Shown here: in pieces, positions 54,144 through 63,367 of the stretch
Layout of the letters: each line of letters starts with the position of its first letter
Position numbering within the stretch: position 1 is the stretch's first letter
From: Anderseniella sp963700895
GTDB taxonomy: Bacteria > Pseudomonadota > Alphaproteobacteria > Rhizobiales > Aestuariivirgaceae
NCBI GenBank assembly: GCA_963700895.1
Contig: CAVOZI010000016.1
Coordinates: 62,001-126,000 of the forward strand
DNA length: 64,000 bases
Reading direction: 5' to 3'
Translations under genes and position numbers: made by a program
Notes under the pieces: model-generated
Database searches by the model: none
What the model saw: the letters and a program-made list of their open reading frames with translations, nothing else
Told to the model about the DNA's origin: nothing

Positions 54144-54599
54144 ATGCAATTTCTAAGGTCAATCGCAGTCGCTGGGTTGATCAGCTTCGCTGTTGCTATC
54201 CCCGCAATGGCCGGAACACTTGCCGAAGACATCGAGGCCGCGAACAAGGCATTTGCAGACGCTTACAATGCGGGCGATGCAAAGGGCGTGGCAGCCAAGT
54301 ACACCGAAGACGCCGCATTGCTTCCCCCAGATGGGAAGCGCGTTGACGGACAAGACGCAATCGCCGCTTTCTGGAAAGGGGCGATGGACGGCGGCCTCAA
54401 GAACCTGACGCTCAAAGCGGTTGAGGTAGACAGCCGCGAAGATCTCGCGTTCGAGGTCGGTGCCTTTACGCTCGATGCCCCTGGTGAAGGCGGCACGATG
54501 ACGACTGTCGCCGGCAAATACATCGTTGTTTGGAAGAAAGGCGAGGACGGCACTTGGCGCCTTCACCGTGACATCTGGAATGCAGGCGCAGCTGAATAG
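54144..54599 (+). CDS. secreted SnoaL-like/DUF4440 protein
   Basis: A 151-residue protein with a signal peptide (PAMAG near residue 23) and an NTF2-like fold (EDIEAANKAFADAYNAGDAK, then YTEDAALLPPDGKRVDG and a final GTWRLHRDIWN). ATG 54144 is preceded by GAAGGGAGAACGTC; a longer start at 54102 would spoil the signal peptide. NTF2-like secreted proteins bind or isomerise small hydrophobics, or act as immunity or calcium/calmodulin-like domains. No catalytic dyad is evident. Confidence 0.8.
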   Translation: MQFLRSIAVAGLISFAVAIPAMAGTLAEDIEAANKAFADAYNAGDAKGVAAKYTEDAALLPPDGKRVDGQDAIAAFWKGAMDGGLKNLTLKAVEVDSREDLAFEVGAFTLDAPGEGGTMTTVAGKYIVVWKKGEDGTWRLHRDIWNAGAAE

Positions 54600-54668
54600 G
54601 CCGCCAAAGTGAGCTCCTGATCAACTCGCTCAGGCAAGAGTTGAGACCGGAAGTCCGAGGAGATACTG

Positions 54669-55874
54669 ATGATAGACTATGACTTGGCTATTGTCGGTGG
54701 CGGACTGGCCGGTTCCGCTCTTGGACTGGTAATGGCTCGACACGGAAAAGAGGTTCTGATCGTCGAGAACTCTACTCAGTTTAGAGATCGGGTTCGTGGT
54801 GAAACGATAGCGCCTTGGGGGAGCGAGGAGGCTCGTAAACTAGGAATCTACGAACTCTTGCGCGACCGTTGCGGTCTTGAGGTTCAGTACACGACATTTT
54901 GGTTAGGGGGTGAGGCTGGTCAACCTCGCGATCTCCATGCGACGACACCTCATGGCATGGGAAATCTCGACTTCAGACACCCTGAAATGCAGGAGGTCTT
55001 GATTGAAGCTGCCCGCAATGCAGGTGCCCATGTCCTGCGCGGTTGTGCGGCTAAAGGTGTAACCCCAGGAGCAGTACCGATTGTTCACATCAACTCTGAT
55101 GATGGCGTCCGGGATGTATCTGCTCGGCTCGTTGTCGGTGCAGACGGGCGTGACTCGAAGGTTCGACGTTGGGCTGGTTTTGAGGTACTGCGCGAAACTC
55201 CCTACTTGTTTGCTGCGAGTGTCCTGTTTGACTCTCCAACAACAGATTTGCGGGGTTCCGTGCACTACATCTCTGATCCAGAAACGCCTCGCAACGCCTT
55301 CATCGTCCCTATCGCGAATGGCTATTTCAGACCCTACCTCATGTATCGAAACGAAGTTATCGGTCGGCAACTTTCCGGCGAGCGAGATGTCACGATACTG
55401 ATCGATCAGTGCATAGCCGCAGGAGCTCCACGGGAATGGTTCTCAGACGTTCAGGCTGTCGGCCCACTTGCAACGTTTGATGGCGCCCCCCGATGGGTTG
55501 AGAAGCCTTACCGAGATGGTATCGTTTTGGTGGGGGATGCAGCTTCATCCAGCGACCCGAGTTGGGGAAACGGGTTGTCAATGACACTTCGTGACGTACG
55601 AATGCTAAGCGAGCGGCTCATCGCTACCGATGATTGGGACGCCGCAGCATCAGACTATGCGGAACTGCAAGGCGAGCAAGCGGAACGCCTTCGACAGGGA
55701 GAAGCAATGCTGCGCGATTTGTTGTACGAGCCAGGCGATGCAGCGTTGAAGCGCCGTTATCGGGCAATGGAGCTTCTGGAACGCGAACCGGACCGAGATC
55801 CCGACCTGTTTGCTATTGGTCCTGACGCACCCTGCGATGACTCTGCTAGAGCTCGGTTTCTTGGCGAACTCTGA
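54669..55874 (+). CDS. FAD-dependent oxidoreductase / flavin monooxygenase
   Basis: A 401-residue group A-type flavoprotein: GGGLAGSALG for the Rossmann ADP motif, GADGRDS in the middle, and VLVGDAASSSDPSWGNGLSM near the C-terminus, where the DWGNGLS signature is typical of PHBH-like monooxygenases. A C-terminal helical tail follows. Such enzymes hydroxylate small aromatics or related substrates. The AGGAGATACTG site supports ATG 54669. No partner gene is adjacent, and a repeat copy follows. Confidence 0.85.
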   Translation: MIDYDLAIVGGGLAGSALGLVMARHGKEVLIVENSTQFRDRVRGETIAPWGSEEARKLGIYELLRDRCGLEVQYTTFWLGGEAGQPRDLHATTPHGMGNLDFRHPEMQEVLIEAARNAGAHVLRGCAAKGVTPGAVPIVHINSDDGVRDVSARLVVGADGRDSKVRRWAGFEVLRETPYLFAASVLFDSPTTDLRGSVHYISDPETPRNAFIVPIANGYFRPYLMYRNEVIGRQLSGERDVTILIDQCIAAGAPREWFSDVQAVGPLATFDGAPRWVEKPYRDGIVLVGDAASSSDPSWGNGLSMTLRDVRMLSERLIATDDWDAAASDYAELQGEQAERLRQGEAMLRDLLYEPGDAALKRRYRAMELLEREPDRDPDLFAIGPDAPCDDSARARFLGEL

Positions 55875-55932
55875 ATTCGTCATTACCTGCCGGTTTGCAG
55901 ATTCGAATGCATGGCCCGTTGTCGGAGCAACA

Positions 55933-55987
55933 GCAGACATTCTCTGGAAAGAGCAAAACCGTCCGAAGTTGACCCAAAGCAATCATT
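55933..55987 (+). repeat. degenerate ~55-bp dispersed repeat, copy D
   Basis: GCAGACATTC at 55933, then GGAAAGAGC, ACCGTCCGAAG, TTGACCC and a weaker end to 55987. It has 40 of 55 hand-counted matches to copy B (45286). It sits in the gap after the flavin monooxygenase gene. Confidence 0.55.
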
Positions 55988-56094
55988 TTAAAGTTTTAGG
56001 CGGAGCATCTGGCGAGACGCTCCGCCCAGTACTGCGAGTGGCTCAGAAGCTGCTTCCATTAAACCCAACTTGGTGACGAAATGGGTTCGCCAAC

Positions 56095-56559
56095 TTAGGG
56101 TTTGATATAGGTGTAACCCATTTGCTGGAGCCGACTGAGCTCCGCGACCCCTGACGGCACAATGTTGTCCTGGAAGACCTCGAACAGATCCGTTTCGTAG
56201 TTGATCTTGCGGCCGACAAGCGTGTTGTTGCAGACGTTGAATGCCACGTTCTGGGTCTTCAGATTGGTCACGTCCATCTGTAGCTTTTCATTCGACTTTG
56301 CGGACTTCAGCAGCCCGACGCCATTGCCGTGCAGCACGACCTTCACGTCGATATTCTCAGCCCCGACGGCATTGATGTGGTTCTGGATATTGCGCAGAGC
56401 ACCGCGGTAGGCCTTGTCAGCTTCTCCGCCATCGTAATTGATGTGATAGACGACCTTCTGCTTCCCATACCGCTCATTGGCGGTGGTCGCAGATGTAATG
56501 GCGATTACCGACATCACCATCGCGATGGCAGCTATGGTTAGCTTCATAATGATTTTCAT
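56095..56559 (-). CDS. periplasmic DsrE family protein
   Basis: A 154-residue protein with an N-terminal signal peptide (helical hydrophobic MKIIMKLTIAAIAMVMSVIA, cleavage near ANERYG) and the DsrE fold (KVVYHINYDGG, NHINAVGAENIDVKVVLHGNG, NVAFNVCNNTL). A single Cys near residue 111 matches the usual DsrE/TusD-like catalytic position. ATG 56559 is supported by GAGGAGGAAACAAAAA. Family members carry sulfur or serve redox roles. Confidence 0.88.
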   Translation of the reverse strand: MKIIMKLTIAAIAMVMSVIAITSATTANERYGKQKVVYHINYDGGEADKAYRGALRNIQNHINAVGAENIDVKVVLHGNGVGLLKSAKSNEKLQMDVTNLKTQNVAFNVCNNTLVGRKINYETDLFEVFQDNIVPSGVAELSRLQQMGYTYIKP

Positions 56560-56919
56560 TTTTTGTTTCCTCCTCAAATATCCCTAGCGGGATCTCGCGA
56601 GCTTAGCAGCAGCAATTCACATTCAACAAGTTGAATGGACGTCATTTTTCAAAAGTGGCGGTAGATCGCGCGCGCCAGTAAGCAGCCTAGCCGACAACGT
56701 CAGCGGCAAGTATGGCGGCCAGGCAAAGACAGGTTCCCGAGCCTGCTCCCAATTCGGGAGTAAGATTGGGAACGGCTGCTGAGGCCGAAACCCGGTGTAA
56801 CTTCAGGAAAATTACAACTTAAAGTATTAAATTACGCTGAATATCGCTTAAAAATTGTTTCATGGAGGCCGCTACACCTTCCCGGCCAAATCGCCACCGT
56901 GCGCTGGAGCGTTTGTCCG
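56560..56919. other. intergenic before the GntR operon
   Basis: About 360 bases with no gene. It includes the DsrE promoter on the reverse strand. The GntR promoter and operator follow at 56920-56967. Confidence 0.4.
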
Positions 56920-56967
56920 TTGACAATTGAAGGGGCTTCTGTTTTCAATTATTGAATTCGGAATTCA
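56920..56967 (+). promoter_or_regulatory. promoter and palindromic operator before the GntR gene
   Basis: TTGACA (56920-56925) and TTCAAT (56944-56949) stand 18 bases apart. A perfect palindrome, TGAATTC-G-GAATTCA (56953-56967), lies just downstream and about 18 bases before the GntR ATG. The position fits autoregulation by the GntR protein; another TCAAT-T-ATTGA dyad overlaps the -10 box. Confidence 0.55.
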
Positions 56968-56984
56968 GAATGTAGTTTCTCGCG

Positions 56985-57674
56985 ATGAACCTCATCCAGA
57001 CAGCCCCGGCGCTGGCCGAGCAGGTCTACCAGGCCATTCTCGACGAAATCTGCTCCGGCAACCTCGCGCCCGGCACCCACCTCAAACAGGAACAGCTGGC
57101 CGAGCGTCTCGGCGTGTCGCGCCAGCCGGTGCAGCAGGCCATGGCGCTGCTCAAGGCCGACGGGCTGGTGGAGGAAGTGGGCAAGCGGGGCCTTCGCGTT
57201 TCGCATCTCGATGCCGAAAGCATGCATCATCACTACGAGGTGCGCGCGCTGCTCGACGGGTTGGCCGCGCGCAACGTGGCTCGCCGCATTGCGGTCGGTG
57301 AACTGGCTGCCGGGGATTTCGAAGCGCAAGTGCGATCCGTCCTGGCGGCGGGACGCCACGCCGTGGATCGCGGCGACGTTCCTGCCATGGTGCGCCAGGA
57401 CGAAGCCTTCCATCAGCTTTTCTATGCAGCATCCGGCAACCCGCTGCTGGCCCAGACCGCCGAACCGCACTGGCGTTACCTGCGCCGGGTAATGGGCGAC
57501 GTGCTGCGCCACGCCGAGCCACCGCACGACATCTGGGATCAGCACGAGGCAATCGCGCAGGCTGTGCTGGCGGGGGACGAGGCGCGCGCCGCCGGCCTGA
57601 TGACCGGGCACGCCACCCGCGCCGCCACGCTACTCGCCAGCAACTTCTCCGGGCAGGACGCCGGTCAGCCATGA
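56985..57674 (+). CDS. GntR family transcriptional regulator (FCD type)
   Basis: A 229-residue regulator with a winged helix (LAEQVYQAILDEICSGNLAPG, then EQLAERLGVSRQPVQQAMALL, about residues 8-75). A C-terminal FCD ligand domain spans about 90-220 (RALLDGLAARNVARRI, DEAFHQLFY, and DIWDQHEAIAQAVLAGDE). FCD residues His/Asp/His may bind a metal and an organic acid. It overlaps the ligase gene by four bases (ATGA) and starts a three-gene operon. Confidence 0.9.
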   Translation: MNLIQTAPALAEQVYQAILDEICSGNLAPGTHLKQEQLAERLGVSRQPVQQAMALLKADGLVEEVGKRGLRVSHLDAESMHHHYEVRALLDGLAARNVARRIAVGELAAGDFEAQVRSVLAAGRHAVDRGDVPAMVRQDEAFHQLFYAASGNPLLAQTAEPHWRYLRRVMGDVLRHAEPPHDIWDQHEAIAQAVLAGDEARAAGLMTGHATRAATLLASNFSGQDAGQP

Positions 57675-59227
57675 TCATCACCGAACCGCTCAATATCGGC
57701 CAGGTCCTTACCACCCAGGCCCGCCTCCAGCCCGCGCGCACCGGCGCGCGCGACCTCACGCGCCAGATGACCTTCCGGCTGTGGAACGAACGCGCCTGCC
57801 GGTTGGCCAATGCGCTGGGTGGACTGGGCCTGGCCAAGGGTGACCGGGTGGCCGTGCTCGCCTACAACCGCATCGAGTGGGCGGAAATCTTCGTTGCCGC
57901 CGCCAAGGCCGGCATCATTGCCGTACCCATCAATTTCCGCCTCACCGGCGTCGAGGCGCAGTACATCGTCCAGAATTCGGGAGCATCGGCGCTCATCTGT
58001 GAGGACGTGCTGGCGCCAACCATCGAGACGGTGCGCAGCAATCTCGACATCCCGGCAGACCGGTTCATCCTGATCGGGGACGGCAAGGCTGAAGGTGAGT
58101 GGCGGCCCTACGAAGACCTGCTCGCCGCCGCATCCGATGCCGAGCCGGACATTGCCGTGGCGCCGGACGACATCTGGTGCCTGATGTATACCTCTGGCAC
58201 CACGGGCAGGCCGAAGGGCGCCATCCGCACCCATCGCGGCATTGCCATGCTGGCGCTGATGACTTGCGTCGAACTGGCCTCGCGCCGGGCTGACAACGCA
58301 CTGCTGGTCATGCCGATGTGCCATGCCAACTCGCTGTTCTTCTTCTCCGCCTTCGTCTATGCCGGCGCCGCCGTCACCATCTTCTCGCAGGCAAGCTTCG
58401 ACCCTGCGCTATGCCTGCGCACCATGGGCGACACCGGCGCCACCTTCACCTCGCTGGTGCCGACGCATTACACCATGATGCTCGACGTGCCGGCTGCAGA
58501 ACGCGGCAAGGCCAGTTTCGACCGCGTCGAAAAGCTGATGATTTCCTCTGCCCCGGCCCGCGTCGACACCAAGCGCGCAGTGATGGAGATGTTCCCCAAT
58601 ACGGGCCTGTTCGAACTCTACGGGTCCACCGAAGGCGGTTGGGTCACCATGCTCCATCCGGAAGAGCAATTCGACAAGCTGGGCACAGTCGGCCGCGAGA
58701 CCATTGGCTCCGCCCTGGTCCGGCTGCTGGACGAGAGCGGCAACGAGGTGCCCGACGGCCAGCCGGGCGAGCTCTACTCCTGCAACCCCTACACCTTCAC
58801 CGGCTACTGGAACAATCCGGCCAAGACGGCCGAATCCTTCCGCGGCCGGCACATGAGCGTGGGCGACATCGCCCTGCGCGACGAGGACGGCTATATCCGC
58901 CTTATCGACCGCAAGAACAACGTCATCATCACCGGCGGCGAGAACGTTTACCCCTCCGAGGTCGAGGCGGTCATCGGCGCCCACCCCGGCGTGGCCGACG
59001 TGGCCATCATCGGCCTGCCCGACGACAAGTGGGGCGAGCGGGTGACGGCCGCCGTGGTGCGCCGTGAGGGCGTGGCGCTGGACGAGGCGGCGCTCACCGG
59101 CTGGTGCCGCGACAAGCTGGCCGGCTACAAGCGCCCGCGCTCGATCATCTTCATCACGCCGGACCAGATGCCGCGCAATGCGACCGGCAAGATTCTCCAT
59201 CGCCTGCTGCGCGAGCGGCTCGGCTGA
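57671..59227 (+). CDS. AMP-dependent acyl-CoA synthetase/ligase
   Basis: A 518-residue ANL-superfamily enzyme: P-loop YTSGTTGRPKGA (about 173-184), ELYGSTEGGW, GDIALRDEDGYIRLIDRKNN and the C-terminal lysine motif NATGKILHRLLRERL. It activates a carboxylic acid to its CoA thioester through an adenylate. Its start overlaps the GntR gene and it precedes a ThDP enzyme, implying a short catabolic route controlled by the GntR protein. The acid cannot be named. Confidence 0.9.
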   Translation: MIITEPLNIGQVLTTQARLQPARTGARDLTRQMTFRLWNERACRLANALGGLGLAKGDRVAVLAYNRIEWAEIFVAAAKAGIIAVPINFRLTGVEAQYIVQNSGASALICEDVLAPTIETVRSNLDIPADRFILIGDGKAEGEWRPYEDLLAAASDAEPDIAVAPDDIWCLMYTSGTTGRPKGAIRTHRGIAMLALMTCVELASRRADNALLVMPMCHANSLFFFSAFVYAGAAVTIFSQASFDPALCLRTMGDTGATFTSLVPTHYTMMLDVPAAERGKASFDRVEKLMISSAPARVDTKRAVMEMFPNTGLFELYGSTEGGWVTMLHPEEQFDKLGTVGRETIGSALVRLLDESGNEVPDGQPGELYSCNPYTFTGYWNNPAKTAESFRGRHMSVGDIALRDEDGYIRLIDRKNNVIITGGENVYPSEVEAVIGAHPGVADVAIIGLPDDKWGERVTAAVVRREGVALDEAALTGWCRDKLAGYKRPRSIIFITPDQMPRNATGKILHRLLRERLG

Positions 59228-59255
59228 TCCCGTTTCCAAACCAAGGACAAGCAAC

Positions 59256-61007
59256 ATGACCGTGAGCGCCCGCGACGTACCCCGCCAGGACTTGAACGAT
59301 GATCCCCTCAGCGTCGCCGCCTGGATCGCAAAATCCCTGAAGGCCCGTGGCATCGACCGCATCTTTGGCCTCCAGGGTGGCCATATCCAGCCGATCTGGG
59401 ATTATCTCGCCCAGGCTGGCGTGCGCATCATCGACGTGCGCGACGAGCGCGCCGCCGTGCACATGGCCCACGCCCATGCCGAGCTCACCGGCACGCTGGG
59501 CGTTGCCATGGTGACGGCGGGTCCTGGCGTCACCAATACCGTGACCGCCATGGCGAATGCCTCGCTGGCGCGCGTGCCCGTCCTGCTGATCGGCGGCTGT
59601 ACCTCGCGCCCGCAGGCCAACATGGGCCCACTCCAGGACATCCCGCACGTCGACATCCTGAAGCCCGTCTGCCGTTATTCCCGCACCGCCCGCGTGGCCG
59701 ACCAGGTGCTGCGCGAAATGGACGAAGCCATCTCCCGCGCCTTTGGCGACATGGGAGAGCCCGGTCCGTCCTATATCGAGATTCCGACGGATGTGTTGCG
59801 CACGCACGTGCAGCCGCAGCTGGTGCTGGACGAATGGCTCAACGGTACGCCGCGCCGCAAGCTGCAGCCAAACCCGGACGCCGTGGCTGAAGCCGCTGCC
59901 GCGATCCGTGCGGCGAAACGTCCGCTGGTCATCACTGGCCGTGGCGCGCGCAACGCCTCGAAGGAACTCGTACGTTTCCTCGATGCCGTTGACGCGCTCT
60001 ATCTCGACACCCAGGAATCCCGCGGCCTGGTGCCTTCCGGTCACCCGGCCTTTGCCGGTGCGGTGCGCGGTGCGGTGATGGGCCAGTCCGACCTGGTCAT
60101 CGTGCTGGGGCGCAAGCTCGACTACCAGACCGCCTATGGCTCGCCGGCCGTTTATGGCGATGCCCGCTTCATCCGTATCTCCGACACCGCGGGCGAACTG
60201 CTCGACAACCGCCGGGGTGCACCGGAACTGCTCGCCGACGTGGGACTGGCGCTCGACGCCATCACTGATGCACTGGGCAACGATGCCGGAGCGCGCGATG
60301 CTGCATGGCTGTCCGGGTTGCGGGCCAAGCAGAAGGAACGCACCGCAAAGGGAGACACCGCAAAAACCCCGCAGACGGGCGCCGACGGCAAGATCCACCC
60401 GATGGCCATCTTCGACGCCATCAAGGCGAAGGCTGACCCCGGCTACATCGCCATTGCCGACGGTGGTGACCTGCTGAGCTTCGCCCGCATCGGGCTTGAG
60501 GTCTCAACCTACATGGACGCCGGCGCGTTCGGGTGTCTCGGCGTCGGCGTGCCGTTCGCGGTCGCCGCAAGTCTGGCGTTCCCGGGCCGGCAGGTCATTT
60601 CCGTCAATGGCGACGGCGCCTTCGGCCTCAATGCCATGGAGATCGACACTGCCGTCCGCCATGGCGCGACGCCAGTATGGATCGTGTCGAACAACGCCGC
60701 CTGGAACATCGAGCGCTTCGACCAGGACACCAACTATGGCGGCCGCGTCGTCGGCACCACGCTGCAGCATGCAGATTATGCTGCCATGGCCCGCGCACTG
60801 GGCGCGCACGGCGAGCGGGTGGAAGACCCGGCCGATTTGCCGGCAGCCATCGAGCGCGCCATCGCCAACGCGCCCGCCCTGGTCGACGTGGTCACCTCGC
60901 AGGATGCCGTGTCGTCCGACGCACAGAAGGGATTGGGCTTCGTGCCCGACTATCAGGCGCTGACCGCCTGGGACGATGCCGAGCGCAAGCGCCGCGGCGA
61001 GATCTGA
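59256..61007 (+). CDS. thiamine diphosphate-dependent enzyme (acetolactate synthase/oxalyl-CoA decarboxylase-like)
   Basis: A 583-residue ThDP enzyme from ATG 59256, with AAGGACAAGCAAC upstream. The pyrimidine-binding domain holds the activating Glu64 in RDERAAVHMAHAHAE and the PGVTNTVTAMANA loop. A central FAD/ADP-like domain (about 200-335) follows. The PP domain carries NGDGAFG (Asp453) with the later NNAAWN, the GDG-NN ThDP motif. It may decarboxylate or ligate a 2-oxo acid or oxalyl-CoA-like compound. An upstream frame at 59064 overlaps the ligase and is rejected. It is third in the GntR-ligase operon. Confidence 0.88.
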   Translation: MTVSARDVPRQDLNDDPLSVAAWIAKSLKARGIDRIFGLQGGHIQPIWDYLAQAGVRIIDVRDERAAVHMAHAHAELTGTLGVAMVTAGPGVTNTVTAMANASLARVPVLLIGGCTSRPQANMGPLQDIPHVDILKPVCRYSRTARVADQVLREMDEAISRAFGDMGEPGPSYIEIPTDVLRTHVQPQLVLDEWLNGTPRRKLQPNPDAVAEAAAAIRAAKRPLVITGRGARNASKELVRFLDAVDALYLDTQESRGLVPSGHPAFAGAVRGAVMGQSDLVIVLGRKLDYQTAYGSPAVYGDARFIRISDTAGELLDNRRGAPELLADVGLALDAITDALGNDAGARDAAWLSGLRAKQKERTAKGDTAKTPQTGADGKIHPMAIFDAIKAKADPGYIAIADGGDLLSFARIGLEVSTYMDAGAFGCLGVGVPFAVAASLAFPGRQVISVNGDGAFGLNAMEIDTAVRHGATPVWIVSNNAAWNIERFDQDTNYGGRVVGTTLQHADYAAMARALGAHGERVEDPADLPAAIERAIANAPALVDVVTSQDAVSSDAQKGLGFVPDYQALTAWDDAERKRRGEI

Positions 61008-61067
61008 TACGGCAGCTGTTTCGCGTTAAAGACTGATCCATTCACCTGCTTTCACAAGGTCATGTCC

Positions 61068-61601
61068 ATGCATCCTCAGACTGTTCCACACACGGTTTTC
61101 AACGTGCGCGTCCGCAATGACGCGCTGGGTGGCGCGAACCCGTTTGAATGGGCGCAACTGACCACCGCTGACGTCTTCACCGGCTGCAAGGTCGTGCTGT
61201 TCGCCGTGCCGGGCGCTTTCACGCCGGCCTGCTCGGAAAGCCATCTGCCGGGATACGAGCGGCTGCATGATGATCTCATTGCAGCCGGCGCGGACAAGGT
61301 TGTGTGTCTGTCGGTGAACGACCCGTTCGTGCTGTTCCAGTGGGCAAGGGCCCATGACGTGCGCAAGGTGACGATGCTGCCGGATGGCAACGGCGATTTC
61401 TCCCGGCTGATGGGGATGCTGGTCCAGCGCACCACCACCGGCATGGGCCTGCGCAGCTGGCGCTATTCCATGTTCGTCGAGGATGGCCGCATCCGGCAGA
61501 TGTTCATCGAGCCCGGTCTGGCCGACAATCCGCCCGGTGTGCCGGTCGAGGTGTCCGGCGCCGAGATCATGCTGGAGTACCTTCGCTCCGCTGCAGCCTG
61601 A
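61068..61601 (+). CDS. peroxiredoxin (Prx5-type)
   Basis: A 177-residue peroxiredoxin with the peroxidatic Cys55 in PGAFTPACSESHLPGY, plus the Arg-containing TTGMGLRSWRYSMFV segment. A possible second Cys lies later (VVCLSVNDPF). Prx5 proteins reduce H2O2, organic peroxides or peroxynitrite in the cytoplasm. ATG 61068 is preferred, since AAGGT is better spaced; ATG 61062 would add two residues. It lies after the ThDP enzyme, before pntA. Confidence 0.88.
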   Translation: MHPQTVPHTVFNVRVRNDALGGANPFEWAQLTTADVFTGCKVVLFAVPGAFTPACSESHLPGYERLHDDLIAAGADKVVCLSVNDPFVLFQWARAHDVRKVTMLPDGNGDFSRLMGMLVQRTTTGMGLRSWRYSMFVEDGRIRQMFIEPGLADNPPGVPVEVSGAEIMLEYLRSAAA

Positions 61602-61778
61602 CTGCCGCCACAGCCTATCCCGCATCGTGGAACCTTTTGGCGTCCAGTGACATTCTGCACAGTTGCAGGATGACGCAAAATCATATCGATAAGTCGGTCT
61701 GCACACGGCAGGGACTGGAATCTGCAGGCTGACAGCCTTAAAACCGCTGAAACATCCGTCAATTCGGGAGGCAACTTG

Positions 61779-63353
61779 ATGAAGGTTGGCACACCAAAGG
61801 AAACTGCTGCCGGCGAGAACCGCGTGGCCATGACGCCGGAAAGCGCCGGTCTCCTGCAGAAGCTTGGTTATGAATGCCTGGTCCAGTCGGGCGCCGGCGA
61901 GGCAGCCGGCTTTTCTGATGAAGCGTACAAGGCTGCCGGTGTCGAGGTGGTCAAGACCGCTGCTGACCTGTGGAAGCAGGCCGACATCGTCGCCAAGGTC
62001 CGCCAGCCCTCCAAGGCCGAGCTCAAGCACCTGCGCGAAGGCCTGACGCTGATCTCGTTCTTCAACCCGGCCGCCAACAAGGAAGGCATGGACGCCGCGA
62101 AGAAGTCTGGCGCCAATGTCATCGCGATGGAAATGGTACCGCGCATCTCCCGTGCGCAGAAGATGGACGCGCTGTCGTCGATGGCCAACATCGCCGGTTA
62201 CCGCGCCGTGATCGAGGCCGGCAACAATTTCGGCCGCTTCTTCACCGGCCAGGTCACGGCTGCCGGCAAGGTGCCGCCAGCCAGGGTGCTGGTCGTCGGC
62301 GCTGGCGTTGCAGGCCTTGCGGCCATCGGCACGTCGGTCAGCCTCGGCGCCATCACCTACGCCTTCGACGTGCGCCCCGAAGTGGCCGAGCAGGTCGAGT
62401 CGATGGGTGCTGAGTTCGTCTACCTCGATTTCAAGGACGAACAGCAGGATGGCGCTGCCACCGGAGGTTATGCCTCTGTTTCGTCGCCTGAATTCCGCGA
62501 GGCGCAGCTGGCCAAGTTCCGCGAGCTGGCGCCGGACATGGACATCGTCATCACCACCGCGCTGATCCCCAACCGGGAAGCGCCGGAGCTGTGGACCGAG
62601 GACATGGTCAAGGCCATGAAGCCGGGTTCGGTGATCGTCGACCTTGCCGCCGAAAAGGGCGGCAACTGCAAGCTCACCAAGATGGACGAGAAGATCGTCA
62701 CCCCCAATGGTGTGACCATCATCGGCTACACCGATTTCCCGTCGCGCATGGCCGCGCAAGCCTCTTCGCTGTACTCCAACAATGTCCGCCACATGTTGAC
62801 GGACCTGACGCCCGGCAAGGACGGCAAGCTGGTTCACAACATGGAGGACGACGTCATCCGTGGCGCCACCGTCACCCATGCCGGCGAGATCACCTATCCG
62901 CCGCCGCCGCCCAAGGTTCAGGCCATCGCCGCTGCCAAGCCCAAGGAAAAGGCCAAGGAACTGACGCCGGAAGAGAAGCGGGCGGCCGAGCTCGCTGCCT
63001 TCAAGGCGCAGACCAAACAGCAGGTCATCCTGCTGGCCGTCGGCGGCGCGCTGATGCTGCTGGCCGGCCTCTACACGCCGGCAAGCTTCATGCAGCACTT
63101 CATCGTCTTCGTGCTGGCGGTGTTCGTCGGCTTCCAGGTGATCTGGAACGTGTCGCACTCGCTGCACACGCCGCTGATGGCCATCACCAACGCCATCTCC
63201 TCGATCATCATTCTTGGCGCGCTGATGCAGATCGGCTCCGGCTCGTGGCTGGTGATCATCCTCGCCGCCCTGTCGGTGTTCATGGCGGGCATCAACATCT
63301 TCGGTGGCTTCCTGGTCACCCGGCGCATGCTCGCCATGTTCCAGAAGTCGTAA
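61779..63353 (+). CDS. pntA: NAD(P) transhydrogenase subunit alpha
   Basis: A 524-residue full-length alpha subunit of the E. coli type. The N-terminal soluble NAD(H)-binding domain I (about 1-380) has KETAAGENRVAMTPES, the Rossmann VLVVGAGVAGLAAIGT and VIVDLAAEKGGNC. A linker rich in Lys/Glu follows, and a C-terminal membrane part with four helices from about residue 410. Proton-translocating transhydrogenase makes NADPH from NADH with pntB. A TTG one codon upstream is possible. A long reverse-strand frame here is a shadow. Confidence 0.97.
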   Translation: MKVGTPKETAAGENRVAMTPESAGLLQKLGYECLVQSGAGEAAGFSDEAYKAAGVEVVKTAADLWKQADIVAKVRQPSKAELKHLREGLTLISFFNPAANKEGMDAAKKSGANVIAMEMVPRISRAQKMDALSSMANIAGYRAVIEAGNNFGRFFTGQVTAAGKVPPARVLVVGAGVAGLAAIGTSVSLGAITYAFDVRPEVAEQVESMGAEFVYLDFKDEQQDGAATGGYASVSSPEFREAQLAKFRELAPDMDIVITTALIPNREAPELWTEDMVKAMKPGSVIVDLAAEKGGNCKLTKMDEKIVTPNGVTIIGYTDFPSRMAAQASSLYSNNVRHMLTDLTPGKDGKLVHNMEDDVIRGATVTHAGEITYPPPPPKVQAIAAAKPKEKAKELTPEEKRAAELAAFKAQTKQQVILLAVGGALMLLAGLYTPASFMQHFIVFVLAVFVGFQVIWNVSHSLHTPLMAITNAISSIIILGALMQIGSGSWLVIILAALSVFMAGINIFGGFLVTRRMLAMFQKS

Positions 63354-63367
63354 AGGGGTAAGGGGCA

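Noticed and set aside
59064..59255. Upstream extension of the ThDP enzyme
   Set aside because: Lies within the ligase gene; Arg/Ala-rich and unlike the family.
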